From NCBI RefSeq assembly GCF_900104675.1, contig NZ_LT629945.1, forward strand, positions 806,046 through 870,045: a stretch of 64,000 nt of DNA, read 5' to 3'. This DNA is from Angelakisella massiliensis. GTDB taxonomy: Bacteria > Bacillota > Clostridia > Oscillospirales > Ruminococcaceae. Both the position numbers and the translations under genes were made by a program. The notes beneath the pieces are model-generated. The model made no database searches, was not told the DNA's origin, and worked only from the letters and a program-made list of their open reading frames with translations. Below are positions 18,179-27,151 of this stretch, piece by piece. The first letter of the stretch is position 1, and every line of letters starts with the position of its first letter.

Positions 18179-19237
18179 ATGGAACTGGCAGGGGACCGGC
18201 AGCTGGAGGGCTGGTGCAGGGAGCACGGACTGCCTCTGGCGGCACTGCTGTACGGTGACGACGGATATCAGATCCAGCGGCAGCGGGACAAGCTGATCAA
18301 GATGGCGGTCACCGCTTTCCCTGATTTCAATCTCTACACCGCTGACGGCCGTCGGAAGGTGGATATGGCCCGGGCGGTGGATTCGGCGGTCTCCACCCCT
18401 TTTATGGCGGAAAGCCGGGCGGTGGTGCTGGACGACCTGGATCTGACCCAGCAATCCGCCGAGGAGATGGACCGGCTGTGGCGGCTGCTCCAGGAGCCGC
18501 CGGAATCCACGGCGCTGATCATCACGGTACGCACCGTGCCCCTGGATCTGAAGAAAAAAAGCGGCTGGGGCTCAAAGCTGCGGCAGCTGTGTGACAAGAT
18601 CGGGCTGGTGTGCTCCTTTCCCAAGCCCAGTCAGGGGGATGTGGCCCGGCTGGTCCTCTCCCAGGCGGCCAAGCTGGGGGCCTCCATGGACCGGGAGGCA
18701 GCGGCGCTGCTGGCGGAATACTGCGGCGGCGATACGGTCCGGGCCCTCAACGAGACGGAGAAGCTGGCGGCCTACCGGGGCCGGGAGACCATCACACAGG
18801 ACACGGTGAAGCTGCTGGTGGAACCGGTGACCGAGGCCAGAGCCTTTGATCTGACGGACAAGATTCTCCGGCGGGACCGGGAGGGGGCCATGGCGGTGGT
18901 GGAGGACCTGCTGTTCCAGCGGGAAAGCCCTGTTTCCATCCTGTTTATCCTCTCCATGGGCTTTGCGGACCTGTACCGGGCGGCTGTAGCCAAGCGGGCG
19001 GGGATTCCCACTGCCCAGGCGCAGAAGGAGCTGGGTTATTTCGGCGGAAGCGCCTTCCGGTATCAGCGGGCGCTGGAAAATCAGCGGCGCTTTTCCCTGG
19101 ACACTCTGGGAGCGGTGGTGACGCTGCTGGCAGAGGAGGACGTCCATCTCAAGGAAACCGGAGTGGACGCCGTCACTGAGCTGGAGACGGTCATCACCCG
19201 CATTTTCATGGTGCTGGACCGGGAGGGGAAACGATGA
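18179..19237 (+). CDS. holA: DNA polymerase III delta subunit
   Basis: The 352-residue protein has the HolA three-domain clamp-loader layout. The N-terminal AAA+-like part has LAALLYGDDGYQIQRQRDKL and AVVLDDLDL, and degenerate nucleotide-binding motifs as expected for delta. The C-terminal collar domain contains EARAFDLTDKILRRDREGAM. Delta opens the beta clamp during loading. The gene starts at ATG with AAGGAGG upstream and its end overlaps the next gene by four bases (ATGA), so both are co-translated. Confidence 0.92.
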   Translation: MELAGDRQLEGWCREHGLPLAALLYGDDGYQIQRQRDKLIKMAVTAFPDFNLYTADGRRKVDMARAVDSAVSTPFMAESRAVVLDDLDLTQQSAEEMDRLWRLLQEPPESTALIITVRTVPLDLKKKSGWGSKLRQLCDKIGLVCSFPKPSQGDVARLVLSQAAKLGASMDREAAALLAEYCGGDTVRALNETEKLAAYRGRETITQDTVKLLVEPVTEARAFDLTDKILRRDREGAMAVVEDLLFQRESPVSILFILSMGFADLYRAAVAKRAGIPTAQAQKELGYFGGSAFRYQRALENQRRFSLDTLGAVVTLLAEEDVHLKETGVDAVTELETVITRIFMVLDREGKR

Positions 19238-19839
19238 TCCGTCTGAAATACCCTGTGATTGTAGAGGGCAAATATGATAAAATGAAGCTTCGGGGCATGG
19301 TGGAAGGGGAAATCATCACCACAGAGGGATTCCGGATCTTCCGGGATAAGGACAAGCTGACCCTCATCCGCCGTCTGGCAGCGGCGGGAAAGGTGGTGCT
19401 CCTTACTGACAGCGACCGGGCGGGATTCCGCATCCGGGGATATCTGTCGGGGGCCATCCCGCCGGAGCGGATCATTCAGGTATACATCCCGGAGATCCTG
19501 GGAAAGGAACGGCGCAAGGCCGCTCCCTCGGCGGAAGGCACTCTGGGGGTGGAGGGAATGCCGGAAGAGGTGCTCCGCCGCGCCCTGGAACAGGCGGGAG
19601 CCCTGGAGGATGGCAATGCTCCCCCGGTCCGGGAGCCCATCACCAAGCAGGATCTGTTCGCTCTGGGGCTTTCCGGGGGACCGGACAGCAGCACCCTGCG
19701 CCGTCTGGTGCAGCGGGAGCTGGGGCTGCCGGGGGCCATCAGCGCCAACGCCCTGTGCGGGGTGCTGTCCCGGGTGGTGACCCGTGAGGAACTGGCCCAG
19801 GCGGTGGCCCGGGTCAAACAACAACTGGAGGAAACATAA
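19234..19839 (+). CDS. Toprim-domain protein, RNase M5-like (DUF4093)
   Basis: The 201-residue protein begins with a Toprim fold: VIVEGKYDKMKLRG (catalytic Glu) and VVLLTDSDRAGFRIRGYL (DxD). This is close to ribonuclease M5 and DnaG-type proteins. A C-terminal DUF4093-type region (ITKQDLFALGLSGGPDSSTLRR) follows. True RNase M5 matures 5S rRNA; assignment here is only to the superfamily. It overlaps holA by four bases, and the DUF3006 gene starts one base after its stop. Confidence 0.82.
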   Translation: MIRLKYPVIVEGKYDKMKLRGMVEGEIITTEGFRIFRDKDKLTLIRRLAAAGKVVLLTDSDRAGFRIRGYLSGAIPPERIIQVYIPEILGKERRKAAPSAEGTLGVEGMPEEVLRRALEQAGALEDGNAPPVREPITKQDLFALGLSGGPDSSTLRRLVQRELGLPGAISANALCGVLSRVVTREELAQAVARVKQQLEET

Positions 19840-19840
19840 C

Positions 19841-20008
19841 ATGGAGATCGTTCATTATATCGTTGCCCGTCTGGATGGAGACTACGCCATATTGGTGCCC
19901 GCCGACGGCAGCGGCGGAGAAAATCCCGTGGCGCTGGCTCTGCTGCCGGATGCTGTGACCGAGGGTTCCCGGCTGCGCTGGGAGGACCTTTCCTATGAGC
20001 TGGAGTGA
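19841..20008 (+). CDS. DUF3006-like small protein
   Basis: This 55-residue protein (MEIVHYIVARLDGDYAILV ... LLPDAVTEGSRLRWE) resembles DUF3006, short beta-rich proteins beginning with a 'DRFEGDYAVVE'-like strand and a 'P..A.EGD' segment. These often sit beside ComEC or MBL-fold genes, as here. Function unknown. The ribosome binding site GGAGG lies in the end of the previous gene, so translation is probably coupled. A longer in-frame ORF starting at 19784 lies inside that gene and was rejected. Confidence 0.7.
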   Translation: MEIVHYIVARLDGDYAILVPADGSGGENPVALALLPDAVTEGSRLRWEDLSYELE

Positions 20009-20017
20009 GGCGAAAGA

Positions 20018-20479
20018 ATGAAGGGATTGCAATTATTCCTGTTGGCCCTGCTGCCCTGTGCTGCCGGATGGCTGCTGCCTCAGGGGAACGTTATTTTCTC
20101 TGACGCCTACCTGGGCGCGGTGGAGATGGTGGAGGGCTTGCTGCTGTTGTCAGTGTGGTACTGGGCGGGAGGCTTCTGGCGCCATCGGATGAAAGGGACC
20201 GGGCGCAGCCTGCTGCTGGCCAATCTGCCGGGGATCGTATGTACCATCGCCTTTGTGCTGTCGGTGCTGTTGAGTTTTTCTCTGCAGAACACCTTCCTTT
20301 ACCGGATGCCGGTGGTGGCCCAGCTGGTCCAGGGGCAGTTTACCGCCCAATATTTCAGCGGCCTGCTGCTGCACCGGTATGTATGGCCCATCTTTTCCCA
20401 TAATCTCATCGGCTATCCTGTGACATTGGGGCTGCAGCTCCTTGTTTTCTGGCTGGGATACCGCTTCAAACGCAGATGA
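20018..20479 (+). CDS. Unknown four-helix membrane protein
   Basis: The 153-residue protein has a signal-like first helix (MKGLQLFLLALLPCAAGWLL) and about three more membrane segments (near 35-50, 65-85 and 130-148), ending in RFKRR. I do not recognise the family. It starts 10 bases after the DUF3006 gene and ends 41 bases before the MBOAT gene, so it belongs to the same transcript and may assist the membrane acyltransferase-like pair. Confidence 0.75.
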   Translation: MKGLQLFLLALLPCAAGWLLPQGNVIFSDAYLGAVEMVEGLLLLSVWYWAGGFWRHRMKGTGRSLLLANLPGIVCTIAFVLSVLLSFSLQNTFLYRMPVVAQLVQGQFTAQYFSGLLLHRYVWPIFSHNLIGYPVTLGLQLLVFWLGYRFKRR

Positions 20480-20519
20480 ACCGGCCACTTTATCATTCCA
20501 AAGGAAAGGAGGCGGTGTG

Positions 20520-21845
20520 ATGGACGTTTTCAGCCTGCCCTTTCTCTTCTTCTTTCTGCCGGTGACCGGCCTTGTTTTCTGTCTGGTCCCCCGCCGCTTC
20601 CGGGTATTTGTACTGTTTGTAGCCTCCGCTTTCTTCTACGCCATGACCAGCCCCGTTGGATTGGGAATCATGGCGGTGAGCGTGGGCATCGACTTCCTTC
20701 TGGCCCGCCCCATCTTCCTCTGCGGCAAGGGAAGCCGCTGGGGAAAAGCGGCGGTCACTGTGGGCGCGGCAAAAAACATCCTGCTTTTTGTCACTCTTTC
20801 CTCCATCAGCCAGCTGGACCTGATGGAAATGCCCCTGGGGGTAACGGTCTACTGCTTTACTTCCCTGGGATACCTGGTGGACCTGTATAATGGGGAAACC
20901 GATCCCATCACTTCCTTTTATGACTATGGATTGTTCTGCTGCTTTTTCGGCAAGCTGTATGTGGGCCCCATCATCTCCGCCAACCAGTTCCGGGGACAGC
21001 TGGGGACCCTGCGGCCCTCTTTGAGCCTGATGGGGCAAGGGTTTATCTGGCTCTGTCATGGTCTGGCCAAAAAGGTGATCCTGGCAGACGGGGTATTGGC
21101 TTTGGGCACACAGTTCAAGGACATCCCCTATCAGGAAAAAACCGTCTTCGGTGTATGGCTGCTGGTGATCTGCCATCTGCTGGCCACCTATTACACTCTT
21201 TCCGGGTTCAGCGATATGGCCCGGGGAGTGGGCGCTCTGTTCGGCATGGAACTGCCGGAAAACTTCCACTATCCCCTTCAGGCGGATTCGGTGACCGACT
21301 TCTTCTCCCGCTTCAACATCTCCGCCAACCGCTTTGTGCGCAAGTATGTCTACGGCGCTCTGTCCGCTGAAGATAACGGCAAGCTGTCCACCACCCTGAA
21401 TATCCTCCTCATTACCATCCTCATGGGCCTGTGGTACGGCATCAACATCAATTACCTCGCCTGGGGCGGTGTACTGGGCTTCTTCATCGTGCTGGAAACT
21501 TTGTATGGGGAAAAGGTCCTCCATCGTCTTCCGTCCCTGGTCCGCTGGCTGTATACCTTCGTGGCAGTGGTGTTTTCCTTTGCCATCTACAGCAGCGGCT
21601 CCATCAGTCAGGCACTGTTTTACCTCAAAACCATGGTGGGTCTGGGCACCTCCCGGCTGTGGGATAATCAGGTGCTGTATCTGCTGACCAGCAACTGGCT
21701 GCTGCTAGTGCTGTGCGTGGTGTTCTGCAGCGGCTTTATCAGCCGTCAGGGCAAACGCCTTCAGGCCCGGTGGCTGCTGGTGAGCCAGATTACCTCCCTG
21801 GCGGTGAATCTGTGCCTGTTTGTGGCTGTGCTGGCTTTTCTGTAA
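20520..21845 (+). CDS. MBOAT / AlgI-like membrane protein lacking catalytic histidines
   Basis: The 441-residue polytopic protein aligns by eye with AlgI/DltB-type membrane-bound O-acyltransferases: the start (MDVFSLPFLFFFLPVTGLVF), GVTVYCFTSLGYLVDLY and YYTLSGFSDMARGVGALFG are family-like. The active-site region is altered. The FWRRWHISL-type motif reads DFFSRFNISANRF, and GLWHG reads GLWYG, so the conserved histidines are Asn and Tyr. It is probably a non-catalytic homologue or a diverged enzyme. AAGGAGG sits seven bases before the ATG at 20520. The DHHW-type partner gene follows after 250 bases. Confidence 0.85.
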   Translation: MDVFSLPFLFFFLPVTGLVFCLVPRRFRVFVLFVASAFFYAMTSPVGLGIMAVSVGIDFLLARPIFLCGKGSRWGKAAVTVGAAKNILLFVTLSSISQLDLMEMPLGVTVYCFTSLGYLVDLYNGETDPITSFYDYGLFCCFFGKLYVGPIISANQFRGQLGTLRPSLSLMGQGFIWLCHGLAKKVILADGVLALGTQFKDIPYQEKTVFGVWLLVICHLLATYYTLSGFSDMARGVGALFGMELPENFHYPLQADSVTDFFSRFNISANRFVRKYVYGALSAEDNGKLSTTLNILLITILMGLWYGININYLAWGGVLGFFIVLETLYGEKVLHRLPSLVRWLYTFVAVVFSFAIYSSGSISQALFYLKTMVGLGTSRLWDNQVLYLLTSNWLLLVLCVVFCSGFISRQGKRLQARWLLVSQITSLAVNLCLFVAVLAFL

Positions 21846-22096
21846 GATGCATCCCCGCTAGGGCTGAAAGAAAGCCGGTTGGCCCCCCGGAAAGCCGGAG
21901 GAGCAAGCCTGCTTGGAGCGCATCTCTCAGGGAGCGCCGGAATCGTTCCCCCTTTTCCTTTGCTTACAATAAGAACCTTTTTCTTTGAGGGAAAGGCTTC
22001 TTGCTTTCATCTTTCACCTGGGACAGGGTACCTGTTCCAAGTATTCGTCACTACAGTCTCTGGGGCCTTTCATCCCAGCTCAAGGAGGGATTACCC

Positions 22097-23224
22097 ACGA
22101 AAAAAAGCCTGCTTCCCCTCACCTTTATCGCCATTATCCTGGCCATTTCCATCACCACCCTGGTGGGCGCGCCCCCGGAACTGGGGTTGTCCACTCTGGC
22201 CACCATAGGCCATCCCGTACGCCTGGCGGAGCAAATGACCCAATATTTCAAAGAGAACCTGTCCATCCGCCAATCTCTGCAAAATCTGTCTCTCCAGCTG
22301 CGGCTGATGGGGGGAAACCGGGAGATAAACGGTATTTTTCTGGCAAATGACGGTTTGATCAAAAACTTCTCCGCCACTACGGATACCAGTATTTATCAGA
22401 AAAACACCCAGTCTCTGCTGGAATTTGTCCAGACCACCAAGACCCCCTGTGCTCTGGTGCTCATTCCCACTGCCTGTGTTATTTATCAGGACCAGGTGCC
22501 GGATTACGCTCCCATTGAAAAGACCAATCAGAAGCTTTTCATTGAGGAAACCACCAAGGCTTTTGCAGGGCTTGCCACAGGAGTGGATGTGTACACCCCT
22601 CTGTACGATGCCAGAGACCGATATCTGTATTACCGCACCGATGACAATCTCACCACCGAGGGAGGCTTTGTGGTCTACCAGACATTGGCCAAGCGTCTGG
22701 GGCTGACCCCCAAAACGCCTGAGGACTTCGCTCTGGACAATCTGGGAGAAGGATATTACGGTCCCCTCTACGACCAATGGGGATATGGCGGGGTCAAGCC
22801 CGATACCATTATGGCCTGGCGTTATATTTCCCAGCCCCGGGCCTGGCAGGTGGATCACTGGCTGCGGTATGAAAACCGCACCTATTACAGCCTCTATCCC
22901 ACTGAGGCAGTGGTTCAGGGCGAGGAGATCAATGGCATTCTGGGCGGCCTTTCTCCCAAAATCACCATCACCACCCTGGGCAGCGGCGCCAAAGGCAGCC
23001 TGCTGGTGCTGGGGGACCGCACTACCCTCAGCTATCTTCCCTTCCTGGCTATCCATTACCAAACCATCACCTTTGCCGACACCTCCCTGCTCACCGACAG
23101 CGAGGTACGGGCCCTGAATCCGGAGGATTATGACCAGGTATTGTTTTCCTACAGCTTGGACACTTATCTCAATACTTCGGAGCCCTACAGAGCCTCTTCC
23201 ATCGGTTCCACAGCCACCCAGTAA
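22097..23224 (+). CDS. DHHW/AlgJ-like protein with altered active site and ACG start
   Basis: The ~375-residue protein has an N-terminal membrane helix (KKSLLPLTFIAIILAISITTLVG) and an extracellular SGNH-like domain of the DHHW family that works with MBOAT partners. The signature TDHHWTTEGA is TDDNLTTEGG here, so both histidines are lost, matching the loss in the MBOAT protein. There is no ATG: a perfect AAGGAGG (22082-22088) is followed after 8 bases by ACG-AAA-AAA, exactly where ATG would be expected. In-frame TTG at 22001 is possible but has no ribosome binding site. The gene is either ACG-started or has lost its start. Confidence 0.7.
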   Translation, partial: TKKSLLPLTFIAIILAISITTLVGAPPELGLSTLATIGHPVRLAEQMTQYFKENLSIRQSLQNLSLQLRLMGGNREINGIFLANDGLIKNFSATTDTSIYQKNTQSLLEFVQTTKTPCALVLIPTACVIYQDQVPDYAPIEKTNQKLFIEETTKAFAGLATGVDVYTPLYDARDRYLYYRTDDNLTTEGGFVVYQTLAKRLGLTPKTPEDFALDNLGEGYYGPLYDQWGYGGVKPDTIMAWRYISQPRAWQVDHWLRYENRTYYSLYPTEAVVQGEEINGILGGLSPKITITTLGSGAKGSLLVLGDRTTLSYLPFLAIHYQTITFADTSLLTDSEVRALNPEDYDQVLFSYSLDTYLNTSEPYRASSIGSTATQ

Positions 23225-23348
23225 AAATCAGTACGTCGCCTTCCATCCTTGGGAAGAAGGGAGCGCAGCGCCTGCTTTTTCAGGGGGCTTTTGGGCTGAA
23301 CATTTTGTAGCAAGCATCAAAACAAACTCCATAAGAAACGATAATTGG

Positions 23349-23603
23349 GGCCGGAGGAAATTCCTCCGGCCCTCATTCTGTCGAAAAATCTATTTCAAAG
23401 CGTAAGCAAAATTCAAAATCATAAAAATCAGGACATGCGCCTGATTTTTATACCACGACCCGCGCCCACCGGGGCGCGAAACCGGGGGTATCGCCGCTGG
23501 TTTCGTCAGGAACCTGCGGCGTATCCAGGGGGTATGGGATACCCCCTGGAAGCGTGTCGAAAAAGTTCGACACGCTCAGGCCGGAGGAAATTCCTCCGGC
23601 CCT
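23349..23603 (+). repeat. Family A hairpin element flanked by duplicated terminator hairpins (copy A2)
   Basis: A 205-bp element (23374-23578, plus orientation) lies between two identical 25-bp direct repeats (23349-23373 and 23579-23603), each a perfect 23-bp GGCCGGAGGAA/TTCCTCCGGCC hairpin plus CT. It follows the DHHW gene. The internal hairpins match copy A1. The rest of 23225-23724 holds no gene. Confidence 0.92.
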
Positions 23604-23724
23604 ACCCATAAACCTGTTCAGAACGGAAAACAGCATCAGCCGCCTCCAAGGAAGGCAGAAATCATCTTCCAGCCGGGTCTCCCCAACACTTCAAACCTGC
23701 CAATGAAATCGGTTTGCACGCCCT

Positions 23725-25056
23725 TTAAAGATAACCGTAGCGTCGGCGGCCCCAGGCGAAGAAAAAGACGCTCACCGCCAGGGTCAACAGCTCCGCCGCA
23801 ACGATAGCCAGCCAAACGCCGTCCATTCCCAGCACCACCGGCAGCAGCAGAATCGCCATCAGCTGGAACACCAGTGTCCGCAAAAAGGAGATGGCCGCTG
23901 AGACCCCGCCGTTGTTCAGGGCGGTGAAGAAGGCGGAGCTGAAAATATTGAAGCCGCTGATGAGAAACGACAGGGCATATACCCGAAATCCCCGGCAGGT
24001 AAGCTGGAAAAGCTCCTGGTCATATCCTACAAACAGCCGGGAAAGGGGGCCGGACAGCAGCTCTGCCGAGAGAAGCATGGCGCCTCCCGTTACAGCGGTG
24101 ATGCACAGGCTTTTGCGAAACAGCCCCTTTAATTCCTTTCTGTTCTGAGCCCCATAGTGATAGCTGATCACCGGGGCCGCTCCCAATGTGTAACCAAAAT
24201 AAATGGCGGAAAAGATGAAGTTGACATACATGATCACCCCATAGGCCGCCACGCCGTTTTCACCGGCAAAGCGCATCAGCTGCAGATTATACAGCATATT
24301 CACCAGGGAGGCGGAAAGGTTGTTCATCAGCTCGGAGGAACCGTTGGCCGCAGCCTTCAGCAGCACTTTGGGCTCCAGGGATGTTGGCACCAGGCGCAGC
24401 AGACTGTCATTTTCCCGGGCAAAATACACCAGAGGGATGCCGCCTCCCACCAGCTGACCAATGACAGTGGCCGCCGCTGCTCCCACGATGCCCCACCGGA
24501 ACACCGCCACAAACAGCGTATCCAGCACAATATTGGTCATCCCTGCCGCAACCGTCACCAGCAGCCCCAGCTTGGGCTTTTCCGCCGCCGCCAGAAAGCT
24601 CTGGAAAGCGCACTGAAGCATAAACGCGGTTTGAAAGGCCAGCAGAATGCCGCCGTATATGACACAGTCCTCCAGCATCTGTCCGGAAGCCCCCAGCGCC
24701 GCCGACAAAGGGCGCAGAAAGGGAAAAACCACTGCTGTCAGCAGGATGCCCAGGGCAATGGTGATATAAATGAGCATGGAGAAATAGCGATTGGCATCCT
24801 CCCGCCTTCCTTCTCCCAGCGTCATGGAAACGATGGCGCTGCCGCCGGTACCGATGAGAAAACCTACCGCTCCCATTCCCATCAGCACCGGCATAATGAG
24901 ATTGACAGCGGCAAAGGCGGTTTTGCCGGCAAAATTGGAAACGAAAAGTCCGTCCACCACACTGTAGATGGAATTGAAAACCATCATCACCACAGATGGC
25001 ATTACAAAACGCAGCAGCTTGGGATAGGTAAAATGATCGGATAACTGAATCCGCAT
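23725..25056 (-). CDS. MATE-family multidrug efflux transporter
   Basis: The 443-residue protein has about twelve hydrophobic helices in two MatE halves, beginning with FTYPKLLRFVMPSVVMMVFNSIYSVVDGLFVSNFAG, the usual MATE N-terminus. It exports cationic drugs or metabolites in exchange for Na+ or H+. AAAGGAG lies six bases before the ATG. A MarR-type repressor gene lies 36 bases upstream in the same direction, so the pump is very likely controlled by that regulator. Confidence 0.93.
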   Translation of the reverse strand: MRIQLSDHFTYPKLLRFVMPSVVMMVFNSIYSVVDGLFVSNFAGKTAFAAVNLIMPVLMGMGAVGFLIGTGGSAIVSMTLGEGRREDANRYFSMLIYITIALGILLTAVVFPFLRPLSAALGASGQMLEDCVIYGGILLAFQTAFMLQCAFQSFLAAAEKPKLGLLVTVAAGMTNIVLDTLFVAVFRWGIVGAAAATVIGQLVGGGIPLVYFARENDSLLRLVPTSLEPKVLLKAAANGSSELMNNLSASLVNMLYNLQLMRFAGENGVAAYGVIMYVNFIFSAIYFGYTLGAAPVISYHYGAQNRKELKGLFRKSLCITAVTGGAMLLSAELLSGPLSRLFVGYDQELFQLTCRGFRVYALSFLISGFNIFSSAFFTALNNGGVSAAISFLRTLVFQLMAILLLPVVLGMDGVWLAIVAAELLTLAVSVFFFAWGRRRYGYL

Positions 25057-25092
25057 AAATAACTCCTTTTCACTTGTTCCGGGGAAGGGGAT

Positions 25093-25572
25093 TTATCCCT
25101 GTTCCTCCTCTCCGGAACAGGGGAGCAAAAGCCGGTTGCCTTCCTGGCGCAGCGCCTGGGCATACTGCTCCTGGAGGGAGAGTAAGCTCTCCCTTTCCTC
25201 AGGCGTAAAGCGCGCCAGCGTATTGATCTCCGCCTGCAGCACCAGATCCACCGTATTCCGGCACAGCTCTTCGCCCCGGTCGGTCAAGCGCAGGGGTTTG
25301 TTTTTCCGGTTGCTCTCTCCCGGGGCCATGGCAATGTATCCCTCCTGCTGGAGCTTTTTCAAGGCGGAATTGACGGTCTGGCGGCTGAGAGACAGATTCT
25401 CACTGACGCCGCTTTGGGTATATTTCACCTCCGATTCCCGCAGCAGATACAGAATCCAAAAGGCGCAGTCCGGCAGGCCGCAGATTCTGGCCATTTGATG
25501 ATAGACCTGGTCAATATCCTTAAAAACACGGTTATACCGCAGCAGCATTTGATGGAGGGAATCTTGTTCCAT
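25093..25572 (-). CDS. MarR-family transcriptional regulator
   Basis: The 159-residue protein is a MarR winged-helix repressor: recognition helix around GVSENLSLSRQTVNSALKKLQQEGYI and wing ESNRKNKPLRLTDRGEEL. Start MEQDSLHQ is chosen because GGAAAGGGG precedes it; the longer frame runs through the promoter. It is first in a two-gene unit with the MATE pump, and two near-identical palindromes lie in its own promoter, indicating autoregulation released by a pump substrate. Confidence 0.92.
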   Translation of the reverse strand: MEQDSLHQMLLRYNRVFKDIDQVYHQMARICGLPDCAFWILYLLRESEVKYTQSGVSENLSLSRQTVNSALKKLQQEGYIAMAPGESNRKNKPLRLTDRGEELCRNTVDLVLQAEINTLARFTPEERESLLSLQEQYAQALRQEGNRLLLPCSGEEEQG

Positions 25573-25594
25573 ATCGTTCCCCTTTCCTTTATTC

Positions 25595-25653
25595 GTCCGA
25601 ATTCGGACATTTTGCAACGTTTCTATTATAATCCGAAATCGGACAAAAGTCAA
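25595..25653 (-). promoter_or_regulatory. marR-MATE promoter with two MarR operators
   Basis: On the minus strand TTGACT (25653-25648) and TATAAT (25630-25625) are separated by 17 bases. The palindrome TCCGAAATCGGA (25632-25643) lies inside the spacer. A second, GTCCGAATTCGGAC (25595-25608), lies near the transcription start. Binding at either site would block RNA polymerase. Confidence 0.88.
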
Positions 25654-25881
25654 ATTTCATCTTTTCTTCCTCCAAACAAGTCTTTGGTCCAAGGGGGGGA
25701 AGAAGGGGCAGCGTCCTTGTTTTTGCGCTTTTCCCCCTTTTGTGGAATCTCAAACAAAAGAGTGGTACAATAACCATGTATCATGAAGCTGACAACCAAA
25801 GCTGTCTTCCTCTGACCGGGAATGGTTCCTTCCGGCCTGCAGAGGATCACAGCGGCGGCATTTCCAGGGAAGGCGGCACAA

Positions 25882-26409
25882 ATGAAACGGCTTATCCTTA
25901 TTAACGGTCCCATGGGCGCAGGCAAAACCACTGTTACTCCGCTTTTGGCCCAAAAGCTCTCTCCGGCGGTCTGGCTGGACGGAGACTGGTGCTGGAAAAT
26001 GGAACCTTTCACCGTCACCGAAGAAAACAAGGCGGTGGTGCTGGAGAACATCCATACCTTGCTGGGGAACTTTCTGCGGCGTGGAAGCTGGGAAACCGTG
26101 CTTTTTTGCTGGGTGATGGATCATCCGGAGATCCTGCGGCAGGTGCTCCAACCCCTGAGGGACGAGAAAATCCCCCTCTGGCTCTTTACCCTTACCTGCA
26201 CGCCGGAGGCTTTGAAGGCCCGGCTGGAAAAGGATGTGAAGGCCGGTATCAGAACGCCGGACATCATCCCCAGAAGCTTGGAACGGCTCCCCCTCTACAG
26301 GGATATGGATACCGTACAGGTGGACGTCACCCGGCGCACCCCGGAACAGGCCGCCCAGGTAATGGCGGATTTGGTTCTGGGGAACCGGGAAAGGAGATGT
26401 TGGCCATGA
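25882..26409 (+). CDS. P-loop nucleotide kinase-like protein
   Basis: The 175-residue protein opens with RLILINGPMGAGKTTVTPLL, a Walker A loop of small-molecule kinases, and continues with WLDGDWCWKM and LTCTPEALKARLEKDV (lid-like region). It resembles shikimate/gluconate or chloramphenicol-phosphotransferase-type kinases; the substrate cannot be told. GGAAGG precedes ATG 25882; an upstream in-frame ATG has no such site. Its stop overlaps the next gene (LigT-like) by four bases. Confidence 0.8.
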   Translation: MKRLILINGPMGAGKTTVTPLLAQKLSPAVWLDGDWCWKMEPFTVTEENKAVVLENIHTLLGNFLRRGSWETVLFCWVMDHPEILRQVLQPLRDEKIPLWLFTLTCTPEALKARLEKDVKAGIRTPDIIPRSLERLPLYRDMDTVQVDVTRRTPEQAAQVMADLVLGNRERRCWP

Positions 26410-26945
26410 GCCGTCTGTTTGCGGCAATTCTGCCTGATGACCCCTTCCGCGACGCGCTGGAGACACTGGCCGGCGGGGCGGTAACGCTGGCGGGAGGAGG
26501 AAAAGTCACACCCAGGGAAAATTTTCATCTGACCCTGGCCTTTTTGGGGGAAACCTCCCGTCAGGAAGCGGCATTGGAGGGGCTGATGGCAGTGGAGATA
26601 CCCGCCTTTTCCCTGGAGCTGGGGCAGGGTGGGTTCTTTCCCGGCCATCGTGGAAATACTCTCTGGCAGGGGGTCAAGCCCTGTCCTTCCCTGGCTGCCT
26701 TGCAGCGGCAGCTGTGGTCAGAGCTGACCCGTCGGGGCTTCTCCCTGGAGGACCGGCCCTTTCTGCCTCATTTTACACTGGCCCGTGGGAGTGGGGGAAA
26801 ATATTTCTCTTCTCCGCCCCCGTCGGCGCTTCCCTCCCTGAAGGTGTCCTCTGTGTGGCTGATGGAAAGCATTTTCACCGGCAGCGGGGTACGATATCGT
26901 CCCATGGGCCAGCGGCAGCTGAACCATAACCTTCACCAGCAGTGA
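26406..26945 (+). CDS. thpR: RNA 2',3'-cyclic phosphodiesterase (2'-5' RNA ligase family)
   Basis: The 179-residue protein has the two HxT motifs of the 2H phosphoesterase fold, HLTLAF near residue 40 and HFTLAR near residue 122, and the family start MSRLFAAILPDD. It should open 2',3'-cyclic phosphates of RNA ends. The ATG at 26406 is nine bases after AAGGAG; the ATG at 26397 touches that site and is unlikely. It is translationally coupled to the preceding P-loop kinase, a pairing that hints at RNA-end or nucleotide metabolism. Confidence 0.88.
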   Translation: MSRLFAAILPDDPFRDALETLAGGAVTLAGGGKVTPRENFHLTLAFLGETSRQEAALEGLMAVEIPAFSLELGQGGFFPGHRGNTLWQGVKPCPSLAALQRQLWSELTRRGFSLEDRPFLPHFTLARGSGGKYFSSPPPSALPSLKVSSVWLMESIFTGSGVRYRPMGQRQLNHNLHQQ

Positions 26946-27151
26946 ATCCTGATTCCTTCATCGCCGATGCAAGGACTGGTCAGCCCTCTTTTTGCTGCCT
27001 TCCCCAAGAATTTTCCTTCGGTTCCAAAGCTTTTTGGACTATCAGGAAAATTTGTGAAAAAGTGCAATATTTTCCCTGGCTGTATCGTTTTATGAACAGA
27101 ATGTTTACAAAGGGAACTATTTCGCCCTTTTGAGCCGGGGGTATCTGAATC

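Noticed and set aside
21879-22350. Alternative frames across the MBOAT-DHHW gap as an additional gene
   Set aside because: They end inside the DHHW frame, have no ribosome binding site and no membrane or domain pattern.
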